Below, piece after piece: positions 1 through 14,400 of a stretch of 64,000 nucleotides of DNA. The number at the start of each line of letters is the position of its first letter. Position 1 is the first letter of the stretch. The DNA lies in assembly GCA_030141605.1 (NCBI GenBank), contig JAQGDQ010000007.1, positions 1,351,173 to 1,415,172 of the forward strand, read 5' to 3'. A program made the position numbers and the translations under genes. This stretch comes from Tubiluchus corallicola. Taxonomy: Eukaryota > Priapulida > Priapulimorpha > Priapulimorphida > Tubiluchidae. The notes under the pieces were generated by a model that searched no databases, was not told the origin of the DNA, and was given only the letters and a program-made list of their open reading frames with translations.

Positions 1-1465
1 TGGATGTCACAAAAGGGACACAAATGTACATTAGTTATGACACAAACCAGCCGCAATAATGTTTTGAAAACCAGATATAAATGCCTAAAAATTGACAGCA
101 GTACACCACTTGAAAATTCTGTCTGCAACTGAACATTCTAAGCAATTTTGTGGTGATTAATATCATAAAAGTTTAAATATTGTGACATTATCCCTCCATA
201 CATTCATGCTTTTGCAAACTAAGTCTCCAACTTCATCTTAATCTCACACTCTCCCAGACATCAAGGTTTTGACAAAATGGTTTGCCATGGCAAATCTACT
301 GCTTGTAATGTCAGAGTGAAAAGCAATGCTGAAAAACACCTGCTTAACGATCCTGACTACACTTTAAACTCAAATAAATATACCAGTCTGTTTTCAGGTA
401 ATGTTTGAGAAAACAAACTCGGAAAACGAACTTTCAGCTTCATGCAGATGCCTCAGCATTAACATAAATAAATCATTCATTCAACATTTTGAACAACTAC
501 TTTTGCAGCATCTAAATGTATTATCATCCATTTTCTTCAGTATCTACACATATCTACATCTACTTTGTGTAACATCTTCTTTGATAAGAGAAATTAAAAT
601 CTTCCTTGAAATGCATGCCAAAGCTGAGGTTATGTTAAATATATAAGCAAAAGTACGCTGAATTGTTACAGCTCAGATGGCCACTTCTTTCCATGAACAA
701 TTATAAGCTATTGTTAAATAAAATTGTTTATAAAAATATTTATATTATTTTTTATTTTTGCAAATACCTATAAAAAATTATCAGACAATTATCAATTTAG
801 TATTATATGTACTATTATAGCTGACAAAAATTTAAGTTTGTCATAGTTATCTTTTCTAGGAAAAATATGTCAGTGGGAGTAATAGTACTAGTGCTTATTT
901 AGCCTTAATATTTTTTACTTATAGGTTAAGTGACCTGACAAATACCTAGCAAGCAGAACCATAAAATATGGATGTCGGTAATTAGTTTGGCAATTTTTCC
1001 CTTTCAATAACTATATCAGCATTTATTGTCTATTGCTGGTCTTTTATTGGTTTTTTAAATGCTAAATGCTGTAAGTATCTACTAGACCACTTTGCTGCTA
1101 GATGGTGCCACATTTTTGTTAGCTGCGTGCCATCGCGTCCTCCAGACGGCAGTGTCAAGAAAAAATATTCCAATTTTAATTATTAACACTTACTTAGGAC
1201 ACTATTATAAATTTTTGATGCTTTTTGTTTTGTATATTGTCATTAGTTTTAAAAAATTTCATTCATTTCGTTCAAGTGTCATTGAAAATGACTAAAATTT
1301 CGTTCGTTCCATTCGAATAGCTATTGAATAGCAGTGGTTGGTACCATGTACCAAACACAGCATTCACTAATCACACTGAACTGTAAACAATGAATACAGG
1401 AACTTCTGAAGGAACATAGGCAATGATAATATTTTTAATACAGCATCACAATATAGCAAAAATAC
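1..1465 (-). other. Intron of the ABCB gene running off the left edge
   Basis: No exon encoding LSGGQ, the Walker B motif or the C-terminal MDR block is visible in either orientation here. The stretch is AT-rich, with only short chance open frames. I see no recognisable transposon or RNA gene in it. It is best read as intron sequence between the Q-loop exon and the unseen signature exon. Confidence 0.6.
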
Positions 1466-2470
1466 CTCAGGTAGGGACTGAATAAATGTATGAATATTAG
1501 CACTTCTGGCTGCGGCTATTATTTCATCCATGAGAACATTTCGCTCGTTATCTCCATAGCTAATGTTCTCCGCAATCGTAGCATCAAACAAAACTGGTTC
1601 TTGGCTGACAATGCCAAGTTGTTGTCGAAGCCATTGAATGTTCAGATTTTTTATATCTTTCCCATCAATCATCTAGTTAAAGTTAAATATCATTAGCAAA
1701 AATAGCTAGCCTAGATTATGATGAATCAAAGACTCGATTGACCGTTGCTACCTTTCACTGCTTTGAAATTTTTTGGAGGTTTTCTTCCCCTTTATTTATA
1801 AAAACTAACCTCTAAATATTTGTGAAAAAACCATCAAATTGGAAACTGTGGTAACTTTCCTGGCCATTTTTTAATTATTAATAATTTCATTTTTGCTCAT
1901 TTGAAGAAAATTATTACAGTGTATATTAGTTATTGGAAGAAAATTATTACTTAGCTTATCCAAAATTTACAAGTTCCAAAGTTTCCAAGAATTTGTTTCT
2001 GTTCACATTAACAAAGATGGGCTGATATGCCTTTAGTTGCATAAAACCAATTATACAAATAATAAGCAATTACATACAAACAGTGCAGTGTTCTGAAGAT
2101 TAACTGTCAATTCACAAAGATTTTTGCAAGGTTTCATGGCTTCCTAGATACATCCTTCTTCAAGCTTATTCTAAGTTATAGACTGGGAGTCTGGGACTAA
2201 AAATGACATATTTACCCGATATTTAACTAAACAATACTAGAGTTTACATCCTTTACAACATATGCAGCTCACCACTTGCCCTTCTAGAGGGTCATAAAAC
2301 CTCTCCAACAGCTGCACAGTAGTACTCTTTCCACAGCCACTACTACCAACTAAAGCCACCATTTGTGACGGATCAATAGTCAAGTCAAATCCAACAAGCA
2401 CTGGCACATCTGGGCGTGATGGATAGTTAAAGTTGACTGACTTAAACTGTATTCTCCCAATACAAGTACT
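1466..2470 (-). other. NBD2 of the ABCB transporter, partial
   Basis: Two exons, 2273-2470 and 1466-1672, encode about residues 1126-1260. They contain the A-loop Tyr in FNYPSRPDV, Walker [10 protein letters not shown] at about residues 1167-1175, and the Q-loop in VSQEPVLF. The last exon stops after [10 protein letters not shown] at a GT donor. The signature, Walker B and H-loop are not in 1-1465 on this strand, so the remaining exons must lie to the left of the window. Confidence 0.9.
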
Positions 2471-5400
2471 CTAAAACAATGAACAGTGAACATTCAGCAT
2501 TCGAGTTCATAAACATTGTTACAGTAAAAAAATATGTAAAATTGCAATACAGTTCTGAAAAAAATAAGGTCAACAGTTTCACACGCACTGTACTGCAAGT
2601 ATCCGATGATCGTTAACAAGTTGCACTAGCGGCTCAAGCATATTGAATAGCATTAAATTTTCACAAAAAATAATCTATACAAGGAAGTAATACATTGTCA
2701 TTTAGACAAACAAGCTTTCTTATTATCTCTTCAAAGGTGTAATCCTTGAAACTTTGATAAAAACTTCATTGGTGTTTTCCTTTCAAATAAGATTAATGAA
2801 AAAAACTTGGGCAGAAATGTTTATTAGAAAATACGATCCTGAAAAGATTCAACAAAAAGCACCATTTCCATTTCCTTTTCAATCCATTTACTAACCTGGC
2901 TCAGCATTACTTAACTTTGGTTGCAAAACATATGCTATGGCCATTTTCCTTTTCACAAAATGTCAAAAAGTTACTTCTTTTATACTGATGATCAATTGTA
3001 CAGCTTACAGGTTTTTCACCATCAGGAGATGAACTATCAATCAATGGAACTCGGTCAAATAAATGCAAGACTCTCTGTGAAGAAGTTTTAGCTTTGGCAA
3101 AGTCCGGTGCAAAGCTGCTGGCCTGACCCAGTGACATTGCTCCAAACACAATAGCAGAAAATACTCTAAAAGCATTAAAATAAATTATGATACAGAACTT
3201 ATCAGGCAGTCTCATTTATGGCACGAATTTAATTTGCTCTGTGCATGTTGGCAAAATAGACAACAAAACTAAATTTTTGTTTTTAGTTTAAAAAAAATCA
3301 TTGTTTAAATCAAATAAAAGAATACTTATTTGTACAAATCATCTAAACTATTTTTGATAATCTATTTGAAAGCACTTACTGACTAAAAATATAAGCAAGG
3401 AAATAACAAAGCATGCTTATCAGCTCTACATAAAATTGGCCATACGTCTTGACAAGTAGTTAACAGCTGTTAACTGTTTCAAAAAATGCCATTTCAGATT
3501 TTTGAAAGAATGGGTATTCCTCCATTCCTTTTTAATCAACAAGTTATCAGCATGAAGTCTGTTTCAGGATTTTAACTTACCAAGAGAAGCATCAAAAACA
3601 ACATATTTTATTTTTAGGATGATTTTCAGGAAAAAACTCACCAATTTCTGCACAACTCTGGATGCAAACTTCAAACACTTGTATGTATGTGCAAAGTATT
3701 TGTAAAATTTAAGCCACTCACTTGAAAACCTTTTCGTAGTCTAAACCCTTCTCTTCGATTAGCACTGCACCATAGTAGAAGCAAGCAGAATATGCAAAGA
3801 AGATGATACCCTGTGAAAAGCTGAATGCTATACCGTACAAATGACATCGGATCATTGAATTCCTGTTGGTTCAAAATAGCTTTATTGTAGAATGAATTAG
3901 CTTGCCAAATGCTTAAAGAACGGGTATTGCACTGTTACGACATTAACAAGGCTGAAAACTTTTTGAAATTTTAACAAATCAATGCCTTACAAAACAGCCC
4001 AACAATTTTTATAATCACATAAAACAAACTATATAAATGAAAAGATCAGAAAGTACAAGTGTATCAAAAATTAGGTAGACCACAATAAAAATACATTCTC
4101 CTACTTTCCAGAAACTGCCATAACAACATAAGTATGACATTATTGCCTAACTAATTTCCAGAACATACTAGGAAAAGAAAACTTGGCATTCGTGGCATAC
4201 AAGCTTAATTAGTTCAAACAACTGCTTTAGAATTCCTCAGCTTCGCTTTAGAAGACCCGGAATTAATCCTCGGCCCAACAACAACAACAACAACAACAAC
4301 AACACGCGCACGCACGAGCACGCACATGCACACACACACACACCCTACCTCACCGAAATGAAAAAAATGTAAAACAAATCTTTGCTTTCACATGTTGATC
4401 ATCAATACAAAGATTATATATCTAAATGGAATATGAAGCCTTGACGTGTCCCTACTGTGTTCTACCTGTCATCAAACCAATCATGACAAAAATGAAAAGT
4501 GCAAAAAAAAATCTTCTTAATTTTGATACAACTACATACTTAAATGGAATACGAAGACTTGAAGAATACTGATTGACAAAATGCTTCTCCTTCGACAATG
4601 ATGCCACTGTTCTGATGTTATCTATTCCTTCTGTAGCCACCTTTAAAATAATTGTTCATACATTAAAATCACAAGTAAATGAGCAAGGAAATAAATGAAA
4701 ATTTAATTGTGTTTATTATGAGCTTCAATAAATGGACTTTGGCACAAATGTGTCATAAGAAAAAGAAAAATCTGAACTTTCTTGAGAACTCCATTTATAA
4801 AAAATCAACACAACCGAAAAACAAGGAAAAAGAAAGAACACAACATTTCAAATTCGCACTGTAGTTTTTTCAGAACAAAAACGTGACCACAGTAAGCACT
4901 TGTGATTTTTTGCTCTTTTTGGCCATTTTTGCTCACCCGAAGAATTGCAATGCTAGTTTGAAACATTGTGTTCTTTCTTTTTTCCTTGTTTTTAATTGTG
5001 GGACGTTTTATTTCATTCTACTATTCTTGTTCTCAAAAATTGTTATCTGCGTTATGAGAGCTTCAAGCTTACACGTCCACTGTTCTCTAATGCATCCTTA
5101 TCAAGATGCGCATTTCCTGCCAACATTTTCATCTGTAGTACACCACCAAGCATTATAAAAGGTGTGAAAGCCAGAATGACCAGCGTGAGTTGCCAGCTAT
5201 TAGAAAAAGCTATAGCTAATCCACATGCAATACTAGCAAATCCGTTTAGCGTGGATCCGAGTCGTGCTCCTGTTGCCTGAAAATATAAAAATAAGCATCA
5301 TATCTTCATACAGAAGGCATTATTACTGTGCCTACAATGTTAATGGCTGTTCTCTTATATTAAGAATAATGACCGAATCGTATATATGCCTGTAATGTGA

Positions 5401-8400
5401 CATCACTTCATTATAGTATAAACCTGCACAGAATGTTGGGTGATTATAGTGGAGCAGTAATTACAAAAGTAGCCGACTCAAAAGTCATTGATTTACAATA
5501 TTTCATAACAACAAATTGTTAAACTGAACACTTATAAATTACTTCAGGTTTGCACATCATTTCTCACATTAAAGCGAAATCTAGAAATTCTGACACAAAA
5601 CTCCAACATAATGAATTATACCATGTCATCTAAAAAGATCAAACATTCTTAGAATTAAAATTTCCTTCACCTCCAGTTTAAAATTTGTCAGAACAATTAA
5701 ACAAAATTTACCCCTGAAACCTACCAAACAATACATCTTAAGGCAAAACACAACACATAAGCGTTACTTACATAGCTACTTGTCAAAAAGGCACCGAAAA
5801 AGTAATAGCCATACTGGAAGTTAAGAATAAGTTTCAAATGGTGACACAAAACAAGAACAGCTTATGAAGCTGATCTCCAGGACAGCAAACACCATGAAAA
5901 CATATTATTAATGACACAATGTTTCTTAAAAAAAACCAACCCCCTGAACATTAGACGCATCAGTAGCAAGACGAGTCATGAGTGCCCCCACTGTATTCTT
6001 CCTGTCATCAAACCAACCAATCTCTTGTCTTAGCATTGATGTGAAGCCCATATAACGTAATCTCTTAGTCAAGCTTTCTCCAGATATGCCAAAGAAATAC
6101 ACCTATTTTTAAAAAGTTAAGAAATTAAGTATTTAAGCAACGGCATCGACAAAGTCTTCTTAAAGAAAGAAAGAACTTTAATAGTATAATGAAATAACCC
6201 AATTTCAATTGATTTATAATGCTACAAATACACTACAATGACTAAAAATAGTTGAAGAATCAGAAGCATAATTCCTAGAAAGCAACACTGTTTTGCTCAA
6301 TGAAGAATGTTTACAAACATAATTTAAACATTAGCTGATTAGAAAATATGTATTTGATAAGAGCAAAGGAAATTTGAGAATCTACTATTAAATACAGGAA
6401 ATGTCCAAGTATTTCATTTTTTACCTGTAAAAACATAGTGGCTCCAGCTGCAATTCCAACGAGGAGAAAAAGAAGTGCATACCAATTGGACTCTTTTTCT
6501 TGCTCCTCTAGGTCTATGATTGAAAACACCTAACACATTAAAAATGCAGTTGATTTACTTCACTTTTCACATGATAAGCACCAAACGACTTTTCACCATA
6601 AAACAACTGTTCTGTGAATCCTGTAACAGAATGCCATCAACACAAAATGTGCTACTAGTTAAAAATGAAACATTAATGTTTGCATAAACAATCATCAGTC
6701 ATACCCCAAGCACTTCTGCAAAAAGGACAGCAAATATAGGCATAATAGTTCCATTAGCCATCGCACAGAATGTTCCCACAGCGATGAATGGCCACTCAGG
6801 AGAGTTCAACTTCATCAGACGTAGTGTACTTGGAGGAGGGAGATCCGACACATCATCCTGTGGAGAAAAGTGAAATTCTCTTAATGCAGAGTGCAAAAGC
6901 TTAAAATTTTGAAAACATTTACTGCTGTCATGCCTGAAGTCAGGTGTGAAGTCAGATCAGAACTGGACTCAATCTTAAACTGTATGTCAAAACAATCTAC
7001 TCTATGAAATATTGAAAGAGAACACAGTATTTTTTCAAGAATGGCATGTGTCATTGACTTCTTCACTTAATTTAAGAAAATCTGAATTTTTTTTAAACTT
7101 GCCGAGTTTTAGTACAACACACTGAATCTCTTCAATCTTCCCTTTCATAAACACATGCAACACGCTCGTTGAATATTTTTGCTGTTGAAAATTATGTTCG
7201 TTTGTGATGTCATCAATAGTTAATTAATTAATGCCATTAATTAAGATTTTAATCTATTTTTTAACTATCAGTAACACTTTTTCAGTATTACTGGTGTGAA
7301 AATGTATACTTTTTACTATTCTTAAAAATGGGATAGTATAAGAAAAATCAACCTGTCTTCCTTTAAACATCTCTCTAAAAAGACAAAAATGCATCTCAAT
7401 CGTAACTTATCGGACAGGTGTAATTATTAGCAATTTATACATGTAAAATCATCTATGTGATAAACAGGTAACTAAAAGACAATAAAACCATGAAATAAAC
7501 TCATGCCTTTCTACTCATTACATGCAAACTGCTTAATGCTTGTAAAAATTTGTGTCCTGCTTATTATCCTGCTGCAGTACAAAATACTTGCATTTTCTGC
7601 ATTTGCAAACCATAACAGCTTTTCAGAATGTACAATTTTGTACAAACAGACAAAAACAATGCTGTAATAACATCTGCATCAATTAAGTGGACATTATGCA
7701 AATTAAGCTTGATATACCAGTTAAAACCACAAACCATCTGAAGCTATGAAGCTGAAATTAGAAAGCCATTTTGCAATAGATATTCACTTATGAATATCAA
7801 ATTTATTGTAATACCCAGTATAAAACATTAAATTATAGTTTAAGGACGAACAGAATGCTAAAAAATCATCAGCAAAAAACTGAAGGCTTTCTCATAACTT
7901 TTCACTATAGAAAATAACGTTCAACTTCTGTGCAAGTTCAACTGATATTTTCTGTCATATTATGGCACACTAAGTTTGTTTACAATAAAAAGATAGGCAA
8001 ACAAACTAGCACATTGGAGCAGATCGATCTCTAGCCGATAATGCTCTAATATCTGCAATAGGAACGTGGATGTTAAAAGTTTCTCCTGAAATAAATTTTC
8101 ACTTTGACTACACCTAAAATAAACTTTGATTGAGCCTTCTGTTATTAGCACAAAATGAATGGTAACAAGCACTTATGGTCATTAGTTTATGCAGTTTCTT
8201 CAAAAGGTCTATTTCATTTTCACCATGCCATTTACATACAAGTGCCACAACTTTTAAGTGCTGACTGAGCCATAAAACGTACGAGTTTGACTAAAACAGG
8301 TGTTTCATACATGTAAAATGCAAATATTTTCAAGTTCAAGCTCTGTGCCTGTGAGGTTGTTACCAAACTATCACATGTTTCTTTCGCATCTGCAATTTTA

Positions 8401-11400
8401 CATGAAACATCTTTACCAGTTATTTTTTTCACCGTGAAGTGTTTTTTGATGTGCGTTTAAAAGCCCAAATTGCTGTCGGGACTGAAATATGTTGTTGAGT
8501 AAATTATACGAAGCTGACCCTAGCAAATGATAAACTAAAGGTATTAATAATAAAACAGAAGCTATAAACACAAAACTAGTATACAACTAGTACTTTACTG
8601 AAGGACAAAAATGTCATAATTATAACTGTAAAAGAAGTCAATAAGCGTCTTATTTAAAAGCTAATGTCATAATTATATCGTATTTTGACTTCTCACAGTC
8701 ACAACATAATTACTGTTGCAGCAATTCTAATACCAACATATCAGCTTGGGTCTGAAATCGGATCGGATCGGCCAACAGCAATAGGTAAAAATAATCGGTA
8801 TCGGATCGTAACACAGATTCCCATATCGGCACATCTCTGGTTTAGTCTAGTCTAGTCTAATCTAATGCAATCAATGCTGAACATATAAGATGAATTTTAC
8901 TCAATCAATGTTTACCTCATCAACTTCAGGAGCTGCAGGTTTATCCGATCCTATTGATGTTACTGACATTCCACGAGAAATCTGTCGACTTAACACTCTT
9001 TTTACAGACACATGGCTCTCAGAACGAGTTTTAGGAGAACCAGAAAGATCAGTATATGATATAACGGCTGCTTCATTCTCTTCAATGTCTTCCAAACCTT
9101 CGCTCTTAAAAAAATTAAATCAACCTCAGAAAAATTCTGAATTAGTAAAGCTGCACAGAATACAGACCATAAAGTTTTGAAGTAAAGTTCAACTCAAATG
9201 ACACAAAAACAACAACGTCCAGAAAAGCAGCAATTTGTGTAAAGTCCCTCGACCAAAAATTATGTGGATGGTTTCAATAAAAATTTTCAGTTACTAGCTT
9301 ACCTGTGCCATTACTAAGTGATAGTAGACTCCACCCTTTTTCATTAGTTCTGCATGACTACCTTCCTCAACTGACACACCCAATTCAATAGGCACAATCT
9401 TGTCAGCATTTTTAATGGTTGAAAGTCGATGAGCTATCACAACTGTAGTGCGCCCCAATCGTGCCTGTAAAACACAAGTTTGGATCAAACCCACCATACC
9501 AACTAAGGCCCTGGCAACTACTAATCAGAACAGAGCTGATAACACATAACTCTGAATGGTACAGAATCGACTTTTTAGTGGATTGTTAAAATGCCTTACA
9601 TTATCCAATGCTGCTTGCACAGTAGCTTCACTCTCTGTATCTAATGCTGATGTGGCTTCATCTAGCAGTAATATCCGAGGATTACGAACAAGAGCTCTAG
9701 CTATAGCAATTCTTTGCTTCTGACCACCAGACAGTTGTGCACCTCTCTCTCCGACTAGGGTGTTGTATTTCTAAATAAACCACAACAAATGTTAATATCA
9801 GTTATGAAGACACACTGTGTAAAATTTTGATTGTTTACATAGCTGCACACTATTATGTACACCCCAATTACTTGCAGAATCAAGTTAACATTTCGTCAGT
9901 CAGAATCAAAGCACAATCTAAGTACTGTAAATTTGAGCCAAAGGGCGAAGGCTGCTATATGTAAACATGACAAGCTAAATTCAGTTTTAGGCAAATCCAA
10001 AGGGATTTGTGTGCTGTTTTTAATAAAGCACTACCAACACAACTTAATAGTAATAATAAAAGTCAATTGTCAGCTAAATTGGTATAGTTCAACTTTTCAT
10101 TCATGCCACAAGTTTTTGAATGCAAAAGCGACTTTTTGACACAAAGGCAGACAAAATAAAACCTGAAATTAGTGTACATGACAACAAATCCTTTCTTAAT
10201 AACACAAGAGGCAAACCACGGAAAGTTTTCTCTTTTAGATATTTTATAATCTGATGATTTTAGGATGAAGAAAATGATACCTGTGGCAACTTCATAATGA
10301 AGTTGTGAGCATTTGCCTCCCGGGCTGCATCCTCTATCTGAGTTTGCGAAACTCCATCACGTCCATAGCGAATATTCTCTCCAATCGTAGTGCCAAACAA
10401 TACAGGCTCTTGGCTGACGATTCCAATATTATCTCTTAACCATTTTACGTTCAGTGTTTTTATATCTCGCCCATCCAACATCACCTATAACATGATGGCC
10501 AGTTATGACATTGCAACAAAACCATGAAAAAATCATGAACTTTCTAAAGTTTGAGAAATCCTTTGACAATCATTTGCATTACATCTGTATGTCAGCAGCC
10601 CATCAACTGCTGAGGGTGCCCATCAACTGCTGAGGGATTTCCAGGTTTCCAAACAGCTCTTTATATTAGAATGAAAGATATAGCTAAACAATGCTTCATT
10701 GTAAAAAGGCCAAAATAAAATATCAGCAATAAATGACTCAAATTTGATGAAACTCACAATAGCAATAATAAAGACTCTGATTGTATAATAGTAAAAGTAA
10801 CAATACCGAACCATTGATGGTGTCATACAATCGTTGTATGAGTTGCACAACTGTACTTTTTCCACAACCACTTGGACCTACCAGTGCCACGGTTTGTCCA
10901 TTCTCAACTCTCAAATTCAGACCTTTCAGCACCTGAGGCACAAAATAAAATTTGTAGTTTAAAGTTTCATTTTCTCAATAACTCTCAACCCAATAATAGC
11001 AAAAGGGTTGTGCAAAAATTAAAAAAATGAAACCAAACCAAATCCAAACTGAAACTTTCTAAATATTGTAATGGAAATTTTGCAAGCATCTGAAGTAAAT
11101 TTACAATTGCACAATGTCGGTCTGAGCCATTTTAAAGGCTCATCATAAATGCAAATGGACTGACTTGCCAAAACGTGAATTAGCTGTGTTCAATCTACTA
11201 TAATAATGAAATTATGGGGTCTTTACAAAGTAAACCGTGGACTGAAACTGTGGCTCAGTGGTCAACTGGGCTTGGTTTTTGCACATCCCTAATTAGTAAT
11301 GTACAGGTAGTTAAAAACAGTACAATGGCATACTGATGCACAAGTCATGACATAAAATCACAAAAATGGTAAATCGAATGCTAACAGGAAATATTTTGAA

Positions 11401-14400
11401 CTTCTAAAGGAAATATTTTGAGCGAAGAAAGCTTTAACAACTAACCTTTACATCAGGCCTAGACGGATACTGAAAATGCACATCCTTAAATTCAATATTC
11501 CCTACAATATTGGAAGGTTTTTCACCTGATGTAGATTGTGAATCTATGACTGGAACCTATAAATAATAACACTGCCATTATAACTACTAATGAATTAAAA
11601 AATATATCACTGTCAGCAAAGCAACATTCATCACATGCAGTATACTTAACCTAAATAATACTTTTGAATGTTGATAAGCTAAATCACTTATGAGACTGCT
11701 CAGTCATTGTTAAAATGACATGAATTAGCTTAAACTATAGACATTTGCACACGCACTCTATAAATTTTGACATTAAGGAATGCATTAGTCTCAACAGACA
11801 TCATTTTGATTTTTGGGAGACAATACAATATACATTTCTAAAACCACAAAAATACTGCCAACAACATCATTCTGGTAACTGGGAATATTAGTTACAACAT
11901 AAAAATACTTGCAACAAAAGTCATTAATAAATTAATGATTCACAAGACAATCACAACATCTTTGCAACTCAAGATATTACAGCAAGCCCTGCAAATATAG
12001 TCATAACACTTTAATCATGTCTCAGTGAGTATATGTGGTCAGTATAAGAGAGAACTTTTGTAAATGAAAAATAATTTGTAATAAAGTGGTAATAAAAATA
12101 TCCTATATGAAATGGTATGACAATACAGATCAGTAAGCACTACCTGAATGACTTATCAAGAAGGAACATAAAGTTGCAAGAATTGTCTCACAGATGAGTT
12201 AAAAAAGTGAAGTACATAATTATTTTGAAATATTTTTGAATGACAAAAATCAGCTCCAACTGACACTCTTTAACTTAAAACTTTGATTTGCCCACCCATA
12301 ATTATCACCACACCACATATCGGGTATCTGGGGCTATTATACGAAGAAAAAATGAAATTGCTTAGAAATTACCATACTGGATTAACCATAGGAATGTGCA
12401 TAAATGCCAGAAGTCATTCCCTTAGATTCTTTTAAAGAAACAGAAATTTAAATCAGCAAGTCAAAAAAACAAATGCCATAAAATATTTTGTATATCTCCA
12501 TTGTTAAAATTACAAGTGCTCACATGTCCATCATTTTCAATGCAAACTAGATGAAGGCATTTTTTTCCAACAGCCGATATACCTATTACTTCTTTATGGA
12601 ATATCTAGTTCCAGCACTTAACAATTTTTGCTTTCAATTTTTCTGTATCAAACATCTCTGTGCAACTTTGGGTACACTCTCTTTCAGGAATTTCAGATAC
12701 CACAGTCCAGAGGATTAAGTCCCATTTTTTCCTAACAACTTGACAATAAATCTTTATTGGTGTGTTATCTTTTGTGGTGAAAACCAAGATGTAAACTGTT
12801 TAATTTCTTTGTTGTTTTGCTGCAATTTATTGAATGCTTTATACATGAATGTGATTGTTTTTTCAATTGATGAATAGCTGATATTGTGCATTTAAATTTT
12901 TAACATACAAAAGCTTTTCGGCTACAACTTAAACTTAAACATCGCTAAAGCCAGTGGTTCCCAAAGTAGGGGTAAATTACCCCCCGGGGGTAATATGGTT
13001 TTTTTGGGGGGGTAACGGGCACCCCTCCGAAAATTTTTAAAACTTCGCTCGGAATGCATTTTACGTAGTTTTCTTCCAAAACAATACAACAACAACACCT
13101 GGAAATTTATTTATGTCACGAGCAAACATAAATAATTTTGCTTGCTTGTGGCATATACGTGTGTTTGCTTTTTGAGTTGGAGATGTAGTACTAGGTGGGG
13201 GGTAATGGACACGACCGGGTTTCCCGATTTGGGTAACGGTCCGAGAAAGTTTGGAAACCACTGGCTAAAGCCAAAAATATGTAGCTCTCACAGGCAAAAG
13301 TTAATGTATTGTAACACCATGAAATTTCAACTTTTTAAGGCACTTGCTTCTAATGTTATTGCAGTCTCAACATTGGCCCATTTCTTCTGTGCCACCAAAA
13401 ATATCTTAACTACTTCTCTAACATTGCAATTAGAAAATCAGGAAACTTGTCTAATTTATCAGCCACAAAACTTAAGTATTTAAAAACAATTTAGATTAAT
13501 TTATTAAGCTTCAAAATGGTAAATCTGGAAAACAGAAAATGTAAATTTCTGGAAATAACTTAACACACCGTGTCTATTATCTCATACACTTTTGAAGCTG
13601 CACCTCGTGCATTAGCAAAATCTGACAACGGAGCTGCTGCATGGCCCATGGCAAATGCGCCTATCATGACAGCAAAGAATACCTGAAAAATTACAGTTAG
13701 TTTATTAAACTATAAAATAGGTTGCAAATGAGGCAAAAGAAAAATGAAGCTATTTTAAATTAGCTCACTAATTTTCAAAATCATAACATGGTTTACAAAA
13801 TTCAGTTTCACGTACATTACAAAAACTAACAAAAATATAACTCCTCGGTGATTTTAATCAGATTGATAAATCCAGCATGAGAGAACAATCTGACACTATT
13901 CTTCTGTCAATGAATTTGTCATCTTTCACAAAATGAGCAAGTTAACTTTATACCGTCATAAGTGTACCAGCTGTGTATTCCGGATCTTCTCTTACAAGTC
14001 TGGAACCATACCAAAACGCCAAAGAGTAAACGCAGAAAATAAGCATCCATGTTAAGCCAAGCCCTGTTCCAGTAGTTAACCCTTTCTGTATTCCAATCTT
14101 CTTTGCATCAGCTAAATTTTTTTCATATCTGCATCCAGAAAGCAGAAAACATGTTGAATTTATATACTTACAACAGTATAGTATACATTTAAAAATAATT
14201 ACTTTCAGCACAGCATGATAAAACGAAGTCAATTTTGCAAGGCATTACAAATGTAGGCCAATTTCTTATGAATGGTAGGACAACAAGGTTATCAAGTGTA
14301 CATAGTCAAAGCAGAATTTTGTAAAATCACGTATTTCATTTAATAATGTGTCTAATTTCGGCATTTTATTAAAGAAACACAAAACAAAGACAGCAATGGC

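Larger units (their letters stand above)
3009..6857 (-). other. TMD2 exons of the ABCB transporter
   Basis: Seven exons (6705-6857, 6425-6529, 5941-6102, 5073-5276, 4540-4640, 3722-3862 and 3009-3165) encode about residues 785-1125. Recognisable P-glycoprotein blocks are the TM7 region (EWPFI..GT..A..NG), [22 protein letters not shown], the ATGARLG block, [22 protein letters not shown], and [25 protein letters not shown]. The donor of exon 5941-6102 follows GGG and reads GTTGGT, which is unusual but is the only choice that keeps VQG-ATG in frame. Exon 3722-3862 must be read in the frame giving [19 protein letters not shown], not in the longer alternative open frame there. Confidence 0.9.

Noticed and set aside
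1092-1295. Search for the NBD2 signature exon in the first 1.4 kb
   Set aside because: No LSGGQ or Walker B coding sequence is present on the minus strand here. The open frames in this stretch are chance.
3671-3874. Minus-strand open frame of 67 codons over the ABC exon at 3722-3862
   Set aside because: It is the wrong frame. The frame giving [12 protein letters not shown] is the one that joins both neighbouring exons and matches P-glycoprotein.
13142-13483. Plus-strand open frame of 113 codons
   Set aside because: It starts inside the hAT MITE and runs across its right end and target-site duplication into intron sequence, so it is not a gene.
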